From NCBI RefSeq assembly GCF_008123425.1, contig NZ_VSSS01000084.1, positions 18,427 to 82,426 of the forward strand: a stretch of 64,000 bases of DNA. Reading direction: 5' to 3'. Positions 24,869 to 33,321 of this stretch are shown here, piece by piece; within the stretch, counting starts at the first letter, position 1, and every line of letters begins with the position of its first letter. The stretch comes from Bradyrhizobium rifense. Its GTDB lineage: Bacteria > Pseudomonadota > Alphaproteobacteria > Rhizobiales > Xanthobacteraceae. The notes below the pieces were generated by a model that was not told the origin of the DNA, made no database searches, and saw nothing but the letters and a program-made list of their open reading frames with translations. The translations under genes and the position numbers were made by a program.

Positions 24869-27190
24869 ATGCGGCAAAAAGCAAAAGTCGAAACCTATGA
24901 TGCGCCGGCTGGTGGCTGGGGCTCGCTCAATGCCGTAATGCACATTCTCACGCAGGAAGAGGTCGCGATCCTCGGCAGCGAGATCCTGCTGAAGCAGAAC
25001 AAACCCGGCGGGTTCATGTGCGTGAGTTGCTCCTGGGCCAAGCCTGCAAGCCCGCATCCGTTCGAGTTCTGCGAGAACGGCGCCAAAGCGACCGCGTGGG
25101 AAATAACAGGCAAAACCGTTACGCCGGAGTTCTTCGCACAGCATACGCTCACCGAGTTGAGGAACTGGTCCGATCACCAACTGGAGGAGCAGGGACGGCT
25201 GACCCACCCGATGCGCTACGATGCGGACAGCGACAGATATGTGGCGGTTGATTGGTCCGAAGCATTTTGCGAGATCGGCAACGAGCTCAACAGGCTCGAT
25301 CCCCGCACGGTCATCATGTACACGTCCGGCCGCGCCTCGTTGGAAGCGAGCTACATGTACCAGCTGTTCGGCCGCATGTACGGCACGAACAACTTTCCTG
25401 ATAGCTCCAACATGTGCCACGAGACGACGTCGGTGGCTCTTCCGCAGGTGATCGGATCACCGGTCGGCACGGTGCTGCTGAAGGACTTCGAACACACCGA
25501 CTGCATCTTCTTCTTCGGCCACAACACCACCACGAACGCGCCCCGCATGTTGCATCCGTTGCAGGAAGCTGCCCAACGCGGCGTGCCGATCGTGACCTTC
25601 AACCCGCTCCGTGAACGTGGGCTGGAGCGTTTCGTCAATCCACAAAGCCCCGTACAGATGATCGCGGGCGGTACGCGCATCAGCTCGCAATATCATCAGG
25701 TTCGGATCGGCGGAGACGCTGCGGCAATGGTCGGCATCTGCAAATGGGTGATCGAGTCCGACGATCTGGCTCTGGCGAACGGAAGCGCGCGCGTCGTTGA
25801 CGTCGATTTCATTCAGCAACACACGGCCGGATTTGAGGAGTTTGCCGCCTTCTGTCGCGCCCAGGATTGGCACGAGATCGAGCGTGCATCGGGACTCTCC
25901 CGGGTGGCCATGCGCGATGCCGCGAACACCTACATGGCCGCCAATGCGGTGATCGCCAATTACGCGATGGGGGTGACCCAGCACAAGCACGGCGTCGAGA
26001 CCGCCAAGATGATCGTGAACCTGCTGCTGCTACGCGGCAATATCGGCAAGCCCGGGGCCGGCATCTCGCCGATCCGCGGTCACTCCAACGTTCAGGGTCA
26101 GCGCACCGTCGGGATCTCCGAAAAGACGAAGCTCGTGCCGCTCGACGAGCTCGGCGAACTCTATGGCTTCGAGCCGCCGCGATGGGATGGCCTGACGACT
26201 GTGGACGCCTGTCAGGGCATTTTGAAGGGAGATGTGCGCGGCTTCTTGAGCCTTGGCGGTAATTTTGTGCGCGCCATTCCGGAACGGTCGCTGATGGAGC
26301 CGGCCTGGTCCGGCCTGCGTCTGTCGGTGCAGATCGCGACCAAGCTCAATCGCAGCCATATCGTGCCGGGAGAAGTCACCTATCTCCTGCCGTGCCTTGG
26401 CCGCATCGAGATCGACGAGCAGGCAAGCGGCGCCCAAGCGGTCTCGATGGAGGATTCTACCGCGTGTATTCATGGCTCGCGTGGTCAGCGCGAGCGGGTG
26501 GCCAAAGAGGCTCTGTCCGAGCCGGCTATCGTGGCGGGCCTCGCCAAGGCGACGCTCAAGCCCAATCCCAAGGTCGACTGGGACGCCTGGACTGGCGATT
26601 ATTCGAAAGTCCGCGATGCCATAGAGCGGACCTATCCCGACCAGTTCAGGAACTTCAATCAACGCATGTTCGAGCCCGGCGGATTCCCGAGACCGCTGGG
26701 AGCTCGAGAGCGCAAGTGGAAGACGCCAAACGGCAAGGCGAACTTCACCGTTCCGAAGAACGCCTTTGCGCCGCCACAAGAGAACGACGGCGTCTATGAA
26801 TTGATGACCATGCGCGCCGATGGGCAGTTCAACACGACGATCTATAACGAGGACGACCGCTTTCGCGGCATCCAGGGCAGCCGCTACGTCATCCTGATGA
26901 ATTCCGCCGACATGGAGGCGGATGGCCTGAAGTCGGGCGACACCGTCACTCTTGTGACTGAGGCTGGTGACGGCGTCGAGCGCAGCCTGAGCGAGCTTCA
27001 GGTCGTGCCTTACGACATTCCGCGCAGGACGATTGCCGGCTATTACCCCGAATGCAACGGCCTGATCCCGTTGTGGCACTACGCGGAAGGCAGCAAGGTG
27101 CCCGCGGCCAAATCGGTTCCGGTACGGGTTTTCAAGGATGTTCCTCCGGAGATCATCGAAGGCGGAGAGATTCCTATCGCGACCGACTGA
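24869..27190 (+). CDS. FdhF/YdeP-family molybdopterin oxidoreductase
   Basis: 773 residues, close to E. coli YdeP. The N-terminal iron-sulfur site is in GGFMCVSCSWAKP with a further Cys in FEFCENGAKA. A Cys in SSNMCHETTS occupies the position of the selenocysteine or cysteine molybdenum ligand of formate dehydrogenases. IFFFGHNTTTNAPRM, GVTQHKHGVE and RGHSNVQGQRT are cofactor-binding segments, and the C-terminal domain contains MNSADMEADGLKSGD. Members are formate dehydrogenase-like, but the physiological substrate is usually unproven. The start at 24869 follows the predicted promoter; an earlier in-frame ATG at 24791 is upstream of it. PPC-domain and MgtC genes follow on the same strand. Confidence 0.9.
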   Translation: MRQKAKVETYDAPAGGWGSLNAVMHILTQEEVAILGSEILLKQNKPGGFMCVSCSWAKPASPHPFEFCENGAKATAWEITGKTVTPEFFAQHTLTELRNWSDHQLEEQGRLTHPMRYDADSDRYVAVDWSEAFCEIGNELNRLDPRTVIMYTSGRASLEASYMYQLFGRMYGTNNFPDSSNMCHETTSVALPQVIGSPVGTVLLKDFEHTDCIFFFGHNTTTNAPRMLHPLQEAAQRGVPIVTFNPLRERGLERFVNPQSPVQMIAGGTRISSQYHQVRIGGDAAAMVGICKWVIESDDLALANGSARVVDVDFIQQHTAGFEEFAAFCRAQDWHEIERASGLSRVAMRDAANTYMAANAVIANYAMGVTQHKHGVETAKMIVNLLLLRGNIGKPGAGISPIRGHSNVQGQRTVGISEKTKLVPLDELGELYGFEPPRWDGLTTVDACQGILKGDVRGFLSLGGNFVRAIPERSLMEPAWSGLRLSVQIATKLNRSHIVPGEVTYLLPCLGRIEIDEQASGAQAVSMEDSTACIHGSRGQRERVAKEALSEPAIVAGLAKATLKPNPKVDWDAWTGDYSKVRDAIERTYPDQFRNFNQRMFEPGGFPRPLGARERKWKTPNGKANFTVPKNAFAPPQENDGVYELMTMRADGQFNTTIYNEDDRFRGIQGSRYVILMNSADMEADGLKSGDTVTLVTEAGDGVERSLSELQVVPYDIPRRTIAGYYPECNGLIPLWHYAEGSKVPAAKSVPVRVFKDVPPEIIEGGEIPIATD

Positions 27191-27217
27191 ATCCCAGCCT
27201 CCAAAATTGGATGTCCG

Positions 27218-27652
27218 ATGAAATCAAACTCGTTCAATGACGGCGCCGAGCGAACCTTTGTTCTCGTGCTCGATCCAGGTGAGGAAGCTTTCAAGTCGAT
27301 CACGGAGTTTGCCGAGCGTGAGAAGATCACGGGCGCGTCGGTGTCCGCGATCGGAGCCTTTTCGCAAGCGAAAGTGGGCTGGTTTGACTTTGCTGCAAAA
27401 ACCTACAAGCCGATCGAGGTCGGCGAGCAATGCGAGGTGTTGAGCGTGCTTGGTGACGTCGCCCAAGGAGATGACGGCAAGGCCAGCCTGCATCTTCATG
27501 CCGTGCTGGGGCTACAGGACGGCACGGTGCGCGGTGGCCATCTGCTCTCCGGCCTGGTGCAGCCGACGCTCGAAGTGACGATCACGGAGACGGTGGTGCA
27601 CTTGCGTCGCAAGAAGCGCCCCGACCTCGGGATCGCGCTCATCAGCATCTAG
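27218..27652 (+). CDS. PPC/DUF296 domain protein
   Basis: 144 residues forming one PPC domain: FVLVLDPGEEAFKSI at the start, ITGASVSAIGAFSQA in the middle, and the metal-site motif HLHAVLGLQDGTVRGGHL near residues 90-110 with three His. Bacterial members form trimers; the function is unknown. It begins 27 bases after the molybdenum enzyme and is likely in the same transcript. Confidence 0.85.
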   Translation: MKSNSFNDGAERTFVLVLDPGEEAFKSITEFAEREKITGASVSAIGAFSQAKVGWFDFAAKTYKPIEVGEQCEVLSVLGDVAQGDDGKASLHLHAVLGLQDGTVRGGHLLSGLVQPTLEVTITETVVHLRRKKRPDLGIALISI

Positions 27653-27666
27653 CGATTGGAGGCATC

Positions 27667-27880
27667 ATGTACGCCTTGTTTGAAGGAGATCGGCAATCCG
27701 TTCGCGACCGAAAAGGAAGTCTGGGAGGCGGTGTTGATCGAAGGCCTCGTGACGGATGTTCCTGTCGCAGATGAGGAAGGTGGTCGTCTGCTTCCAGCCG
27801 GCTATCACGTCCAACAGGTGAGTGAAACGGCGCGTCCCGAGGGCGCAGGGGCGAGCCGGAATCCTGACAGAGGCTCCTAG
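27667..27880 (+). pseudogene. frameshifted small conserved protein
   Basis: The ATG at 27667 reads MYALFEGDRQ; a neighbouring frame then supplies IGNPFATEKEVWEAVLIEGL, VTDVPVADEEGG and LLPAGYHVQQ to a stop at 27878. Joined, this is a plausible 70-residue protein of a type often annotated hypothetical in rhizobia. The frame change lies near 27690. It follows the PPC gene after 14 bases. Confidence 0.45.
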
Positions 27881-27899
27881 ATCCGATCGGGAAGCTTCG

Positions 27900-28613
27900 A
27901 TGAATATGCCCCTCCATCCAACTGCCACCGATATTGCGATACGGCTCGCACTCACCATGCTGGCAGGCGGGATTGTCGGTCTCAATCGCGGCGCCCGTGG
28001 CCATGCCGCCGGTTTTCGGACGACGATCCTCGTCTGTCTAGCGGCCTCGATTGCAATGATCCAGGCCAATATTCTGTTGCCTCTCGGAGGCAAGACTTCC
28101 GAGTCCTTCTCGGTCATGGATCTCATGCGTCTCCAGCTCGGAATTCTGACGGGTGTTGGCTTCATCGGTGGCGGAACGATCCTGAAACGGGGGGACCTCG
28201 TCACCGGCGTCACTACGGCGGCGACGTTGTGGCTGGTTACTGTGATCGGGCTATGTTTCGGCGGAGGACAGCTCGCGCTTGGGACTGTGGCGACCGTATT
28301 GGCCGTATTCACGCTTTGGGCCCTCAAAATGGTCGATATCTGGATGCCGCGAGAACATCGTGCCCGCCTGGTCGTGAAGGGCCCATCACAGTGGCACGTG
28401 GTCGACGATGTACGAGAACTGGTCGGACAAAGGCACGTTCGTGCGCGGTTTCAGGAGCAGACACGGGCGGCCGACGGCAAAAGCGCGGAATATGCGTTTG
28501 AACTTGCCTGGAGGCAGCCGGAACAGGCAGAGCTGCCGCTGGATATGTTGCAGGCAATTGAAAAGCAATTCGAGATCGAGGCCTTTGAGGTCGCAACGGA
28601 CACCGGCCGCTGA
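27900..28613 (+). CDS. MgtC/SapB family membrane protein
   Basis: 237 residues. Four or five N-terminal helices carry MgtC signatures AGGIVGLNRGARGHAAGFRT and LGILTGVGFIGGGTIL, with VTTAATLWLV after them. A soluble C-terminal domain of about 90 residues follows. MgtC proteins modulate ion homeostasis and survival in acid or low magnesium. The ATG at 27900 is chosen because homologues begin just before the first helix; an open frame extends to 27822 without hydrophobic content. Confidence 0.85.
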   Translation: MNMPLHPTATDIAIRLALTMLAGGIVGLNRGARGHAAGFRTTILVCLAASIAMIQANILLPLGGKTSESFSVMDLMRLQLGILTGVGFIGGGTILKRGDLVTGVTTAATLWLVTVIGLCFGGGQLALGTVATVLAVFTLWALKMVDIWMPREHRARLVVKGPSQWHVVDDVRELVGQRHVRARFQEQTRAADGKSAEYAFELAWRQPEQAELPLDMLQAIEKQFEIEAFEVATDTGR

Positions 28614-28655
28614 TCTGAAATTGATCAGGTCCGACTAAAGACTGGGAATGGCATA

Positions 28656-28680
28656 GGAACGGTCGCACCCCAGTTTCGTT
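28656..28680 (+). promoter_or_regulatory. EcfG-type promoter of the gluconate dehydrogenase operon
   Basis: GGAAC (28656-28660), 16 bases, CGTT (28677-28680), 28 bases before the ATG. Confidence 0.8.
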
Positions 28681-28707
28681 GGCGGAACAGCTCACTGGAT
28701 TCCCCCA

Positions 28708-29435
28708 ATGCAGCGACGGACATTTCTGGTTTCGCTGGCGGCGTGGCTTGTCGGCACAACATCCCTCACGCGTGCCGGCGTGATCTATGGTCACGTACCA
28801 TGGTCGCCTTATCCCAGTTCGACGCCCGAATGGGTCCGGCCAGGACCGTGGCAATTCTTTAGCCTGGACGAGGCTCGCGCGATAGAGGCGATCGCCGATC
28901 GGATCATTCCATCCGATCCGGATACGCCGGGCGGCAAGGATGCAGGCTGCGCCGTCTTCATCGATCGTCAGCTCAAGGGGCCCTATGGCGCAAGCCAGGG
29001 CCTCTACACGCTTGGACCCTTTGTGAAGGGCACCAAAGAACAAGGCTCGCAATCGGAGCTCACGCCCGGCGAACTCTATCGCAAGGGATTGGCGGCCCTC
29101 GACAAGCACTGCAAGTCAACGCAGAGCGGCAAGACCTTTGCGGAGCTTGATTCCGCTGCGCAGGACGACATGTTGCGGAAGATCGAGGCGGGCGAGATCA
29201 AGTTCGAGGGTGTCGACGCCCAGGGCTTCTTCTCCGCATTGCTGAAGGATATTCCGGAGGTTTTTTTTCCGACCCCATCCATGGCGGCAATCGCGACATG
29301 GTGGGCTGGAAGATGATCGGCTTTCCCGGCATCCGCTACGATTATCGCGACTGGGTCGGTCGTCACAACGAGCGCTACCCGCATCCGCCCGTCAGCATCG
29401 CTGGGCGAGCCGATTGGACCCCAGCCAAATCGTGA
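28708..29435 (+). pseudogene. gluconate 2-dehydrogenase subunit 3 (gamma), frameshifted in a T8 run
   Basis: A twin-Arg-like leader (MQRRTFLVSLAAWLVG) is followed by a gluconate-dehydrogenase gamma domain: FSLDEARAIEAIADRIIP and DAGCAVFIDRQL. At 29271-29278 eight Ts leave the frame. In the next frame the family ending is intact (DPIHGGNRDMVGWKMIGFPG, YDYRDWVGRHNERYP) with a stop at 29433, one base before the next gene. The gamma subunit is needed for export and activity of the flavoprotein. With nine Ts the gene would be perfect, so either a sequencing miscall, phase variation or RNA-polymerase slippage should be considered. Confidence 0.8.
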
Positions 29436-31223
29436 GTGCTCCATATGGGCCGCAAGCTTCCGCGCAAAGACGTTGTCATCATCGGACTGGGGTGGACGGG
29501 CTCGATCATGGCCTACGAGCTCGCGGATGCTGGCCTCGATGTGATCGCGATCGAGCGCGGGCCCTGGCGTAATACGGCCACAGATTATCCGCCCGGCTAT
29601 GCGGCTGACGAATTGCGCTATCGCATTCGCCACGAGCTGTTCCTCAGTCCAAGCCAGACCACGTTTACATTCCGCAACAAGATGGACCAGACGGCGCTGC
29701 CGATCAGGAGTTGGGGTGCGTTCATGCCGCCGAACGGCGTCGGCGGAGGCGGCGTGCACTGGAATGCGGAAACCTGGCGCTTCCTGCCGTCGGATTTCGT
29801 CCTGAAGACCCATCTGACCGAGCGCTATGGTGCGGCCTTCTTGCCTGAGGACATGACCATCCAGGATTGGGGTGTCACTTATGACGAGCTCGAACCGCAC
29901 TACGACCGGTTCGAATATCTCTGCGGCACGTCCGGCCAGGCTGGTAACGTCAAGGGCACCCTCATGGAGGGCGGCAATCCCTTTGAGGGGCCGCGCTCGC
30001 GACCCTATCCAAATCCGCCGCAGGAGCAGCCGTTCGGACACACGCTGTTCGGCAAGGCGGCCCGCGATCTCGGCTACAAGCCGTTCCCGCAGCCCTCAGG
30101 CAACATGTCCCGTCCCTATCAGAACCCATTGGGTGTCCGTCTCGGACCGTGCACCTATTGCGGCTTCTGCGAGTGGTTCGGCTGCGGTAACTACTCGAAG
30201 GCCTCGCCGCAGACGACGGTGTTGCCGGCGCTGGTCCGCAAGCCAAACTTCACCGCGCGTGACAATAGCGAGGTGACGCGGATCAATCTCGATAGCTCCG
30301 GCAAGCGCGCCACCGGCGTGACGTTTGTGGATGCCGCGGGCGAAGAGTGGGAGCAGCCGGCCGATCTCGTCGTGCTATCCGCATTTGCGATCTTCAACGT
30401 CCAGCTTCTTCTGCTGTCCGGAATCGGAAAGGCTTATGATCCCGAGACCAACACAGGGGTGGTCGGCCGCAATTTCACCCACCAGACAATTTCCGACGTC
30501 GTCAGCTTTTTCGACCCCACCAAGTTCGTCTTCAACCCTTTCATCGCGTCCGCCGCGATCGGGATGTGCATCGACGAGTTCAACGGCGACAATTTCGACC
30601 ATGGTCCGCACGGCTTCGTGGGCGGCGGCTACATGGGACAGATCCAAACCAACGGCAGGCCGATTGAAACGACCCCAGTGCCGCCGGGAACGCCGCTGTG
30701 GGGCGCGCAATGGAAGAAGGCCGTGAAGGAGAACTATCAAAGCGCGATGAAGCCCGGCACCGGCGTCCATGGCAGCATGTACAGCTACCGGGACGTCTAT
30801 GTGGATCTCGACCCGACTTACACGGATAGGTTCAATCGGCCGCTGGCGCGGATCACGATGGATTTCCACGACAATGAGATCAAGCAGAACAAATTCCTGA
30901 CGGATAAATTCGCCGAGATATTCCAGGCGATGGGCGCAAGGCAGATGGTCAAGGAATATCGCAAGGCGCCGTATGACGTCACGAAATACCAGACGACCCA
31001 TCTGTGCGGTGGCGCGATCATGGGAAGCGATCCCGGAACGAGCGCGCTCAATCGCTATCTCCAGAATTGGGATGTGCCGAATCTATTCGTGCTCGGTGCC
31101 AGCGCATTTCCGCAGAACGCCGGTTACAACCCGACCGGAACGGTCGCTGCACTTGCCTATTGGGCCGCCGATGCGATCCGCTCCAAATACCTCAAGAACC
31201 CCGGGCAACTGATCAATGCGTAG
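29436..31223 (+). CDS. GMC-family flavoprotein, gluconate 2-dehydrogenase large subunit type
   Basis: 595 residues. FAD-binding IIGLGWTGSIMAYEL is at the N-terminus. NGVGGGGVHWNAETWR and CTYCGFCEWFGCG are characteristic of membrane-associated gluconate/sorbitol dehydrogenase flavoproteins. The C-terminal GMC box includes GASAFPQNAGYNPTG. It oxidises a sugar acid, sugar or polyol in the periplasm and hands electrons to the cytochrome c subunit. The GTG start follows the gamma-subunit stop directly; ATG at 29445 is the alternative. No own signal peptide, consistent with piggy-back Tat export via the gamma subunit. Confidence 0.9.
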   Translation: MLHMGRKLPRKDVVIIGLGWTGSIMAYELADAGLDVIAIERGPWRNTATDYPPGYAADELRYRIRHELFLSPSQTTFTFRNKMDQTALPIRSWGAFMPPNGVGGGGVHWNAETWRFLPSDFVLKTHLTERYGAAFLPEDMTIQDWGVTYDELEPHYDRFEYLCGTSGQAGNVKGTLMEGGNPFEGPRSRPYPNPPQEQPFGHTLFGKAARDLGYKPFPQPSGNMSRPYQNPLGVRLGPCTYCGFCEWFGCGNYSKASPQTTVLPALVRKPNFTARDNSEVTRINLDSSGKRATGVTFVDAAGEEWEQPADLVVLSAFAIFNVQLLLLSGIGKAYDPETNTGVVGRNFTHQTISDVVSFFDPTKFVFNPFIASAAIGMCIDEFNGDNFDHGPHGFVGGGYMGQIQTNGRPIETTPVPPGTPLWGAQWKKAVKENYQSAMKPGTGVHGSMYSYRDVYVDLDPTYTDRFNRPLARITMDFHDNEIKQNKFLTDKFAEIFQAMGARQMVKEYRKAPYDVTKYQTTHLCGGAIMGSDPGTSALNRYLQNWDVPNLFVLGASAFPQNAGYNPTGTVAALAYWAADAIRSKYLKNPGQLINA

Positions 31224-32464
31224 AGCCGCGCAGTTCGCCCCTCGCCACGCTCGTGCTCGCTTCGGGCATTTGCGGGGCCATGGGAGCGGGCATGCAGGAC
31301 TTCGCCGCCGTGGAACGTGGGCGCTATCTCACCAGCGCGGCCGACTGCGGAAGTTGCCATACCATTCCCGGCAGTGATCATCCCTTCAGCGGCGGTCGCC
31401 CGATCGAGACGCCGTTTGGCGTGCTGGTCGCACCCAACATCACACCGGATCGCGAGACAGGGATTGGGGCCTGGAGTGACGAGGAGTTCGACGCGGCGGT
31501 GCGCAGCGGCCGCCGGCGTGACGGCAAGCGGCTCTACCCGGCGATGCCTTTCCCTTATTTCGCGCGCATGACATCAGAGGATGTGAAGGACATTCGGGCT
31601 TATCTGTCGACGATCGATCCGGTGCGCAATCCCGTGACCGTGAACCACCTGCCGTTTCCGCTGAACCAGCGAATGGCCATGGCTGTCTGGGACGAACTTT
31701 ATTTCACGCCTGGCATCTTCAAAGACGAGCCGTCAAAGTCGAAGCAATGGAATCGCGGAGCCTATCTGGTCCAGGGTCCCGGCCACTGCGGCGCCTGCCA
31801 CACGCCGAAAACCTTCCTGGGCGGGGACGAGAGCTCGAAGCCCCTGCAAGGTTATACGCTTCAGGGCTGGGTCGCCCCGGATATCACCAGCGGACAAGGA
31901 CCGCTCGCGCAATGGTCCCGTGACGCTGTCGCACAATATCTCAAAACCGGTCACAATCAATTTGCCGCCGCGGCGGGCCTTATGGGCGAGGTGGTCGAGC
32001 TCTCGACGTCCAGACTGACGGACGACGACGTCAAAGCGATGGCGACGTACTTGAAGGATGTGTCCGGGCCAAAGCCCACGGCTGACAGTTCGGCCGACGC
32101 CAAGGTGCTGACTGCGGGCGGCGCGATTTACCAGGATCTCTGCTCCGCGTGCCACAAGTCGGATGGCACTGGCGTCCCCAATCTCATTCCAGATCTGACC
32201 CACGCCGCTACGGTCAACACCGGCGATCCCACGACGGTGCTGCGCGTGATCCTGCAGGGCGCGCAGAGCGTCGCGACCGACCGGGAGCCGACTGGCCCCG
32301 CCATGCCTGCCTTCGGCTGGCAACTGAACGATGAGCAGGTTTCTGCCGTGGCAAGCTACGTCCGCAATCATTGGGGCAAAGCGCAGCGCGAACCAACTGA
32401 AGCTTCACGTTCGCGTCACGAAGTCCATCAGTCCGAGCCAGAGCAGGATGCCAAGCCAAAATAG
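31216..32464 (+). CDS. triheme cytochrome c subunit of the gluconate dehydrogenase
   Basis: About 415 residues with three c-type heme sites (CGSCH, CGACH, CSACH), the arrangement of AdhB-type subunits that pass electrons to quinone in the cytoplasmic membrane. An ATG at 31216 overlapping the flavoprotein stop would start MRRAAQFA. One C too many in the C4 run at 31238-31241 shifts it out of the frame that continues LATLVLASGICGAMG, together a good signal peptide. As read, the only in-frame start is a GTG at 31253 with a very short leader. The 3' end overlaps the convergent oxidase subunit IV gene by 60 bases. Confidence 0.85.
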
Positions 32465-32680
32465 CCCGGCACCTGCAAAGACGAGCGTCAGGCCATTCCG
32501 GTGCCGCAATTCCATGAAAATTGCTGCGACGAGCGCCGCTTTGACGGTGCCGATACTCATGGCCACGACAGCATTGCCTGCCCCGAGTGGTACATAGGCG
32601 AGTGCGACCGTCAGTGCCAACAAGGCCAGCAGGCCGAGCCAGGCGCCGACGAGCGCCAGAGGCGGTCGCCATTGTGTCAT
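32405..32680 (-). CDS. cytochrome c oxidase subunit IV
   Basis: 91 residues with three transmembrane helices. MSIGTVKAALVAAIFMELR is the characteristic middle helix of prokaryotic subunit IV (CyoD/CoxD-like), which assists assembly of heme-copper oxidases. Last gene of the oxidase operon; its ATG overlaps the subunit III stop by 4 bases. Confidence 0.85.
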   Translation of the reverse strand: MTQWRPPLALVGAWLGLLALLALTVALAYVPLGAGNAVVAMSIGTVKAALVAAIFMELRHRNGLTLVFAGAGLFWLGILLWLGLMDFVTRT

Positions 32681-33321
32681 GACGCAGCTCGCCCTGGCAG
32701 GTAGATCAGCGCGAACAGGAAGATCCAGACAACGTCGACGAAGTGCCAGTAGAGCGCCGCGCTGTGCAGTGCCGTGTGATGGCGTGTCGTTGGCGCCCTC
32801 CGGCTGATGATCGCAAGCGTTAGCAGCAGGCAAATCCCGATCAACATGTGCACTGCATGGATCGCCGTGGCGATTAAGTAGAAGACGAAAAATAGCTGGA
32901 CGCCATTGGCGAGAGGGCGCGCCAACTGGAAATCGATGCCGGGGATCAGATGCTCGTGATATTCCTTGCGGTACTCGATCCCCTTGAGCGCGATGAACGC
33001 AAGGCCAAGGCACGCGGCGCCGACGAGAAGCCACGTGACGATCTTGGCGGTGGCGGCCGAGAAGATCTCGACGGCCCATGCCACCAGGAAGCTGGATGTC
33101 AGGAGAACGGCCGTGTTGATCGTTCCGATCAGGATGTCCGTATGTTGGCTGCCCTCTGCGAAGGCTTGGGGAAACGCGTGCCGGTAGACGAAATAGGCAA
33201 GGATGAGGCCCCCGAACAACAGGATTTCGGTCGCGATGAACACCCACATACCGAGCTCGGCACTGTGGTCACGATGAGGGATGGAGACATATTGGGAGGC
33301 GAAGACGGGCGGTTCAGGCAT
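32677..33321 (-). CDS. cytochrome c oxidase subunit III
   Basis: 214 residues, five predicted helices, the short form usual in caa3/bo3-type oxidases. ELGMWVFIATEILLFGG, IGTINTAVLLTSSF and YWHFVDVVWIFLF are family landmarks. The ATG at 33321 is used because the upstream open frame (to 33489) has no membrane character and overlaps subunit I. It stabilises the catalytic core. Confidence 0.92.
   Translation of the reverse strand: MPEPPVFASQYVSIPHRDHSAELGMWVFIATEILLFGGLILAYFVYRHAFPQAFAEGSQHTDILIGTINTAVLLTSSFLVAWAVEIFSAATAKIVTWLLVGAACLGLAFIALKGIEYRKEYHEHLIPGIDFQLARPLANGVQLFFVFYLIATAIHAVHMLIGICLLLTLAIISRRAPTTRHHTALHSAALYWHFVDVVWIFLFALIYLPGRAAS

Noticed and set aside
26030..27079. 349-residue minus-strand open frame
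   Set aside because: Antisense to the YdeP-type oxidoreductase; a high-GC shadow frame.
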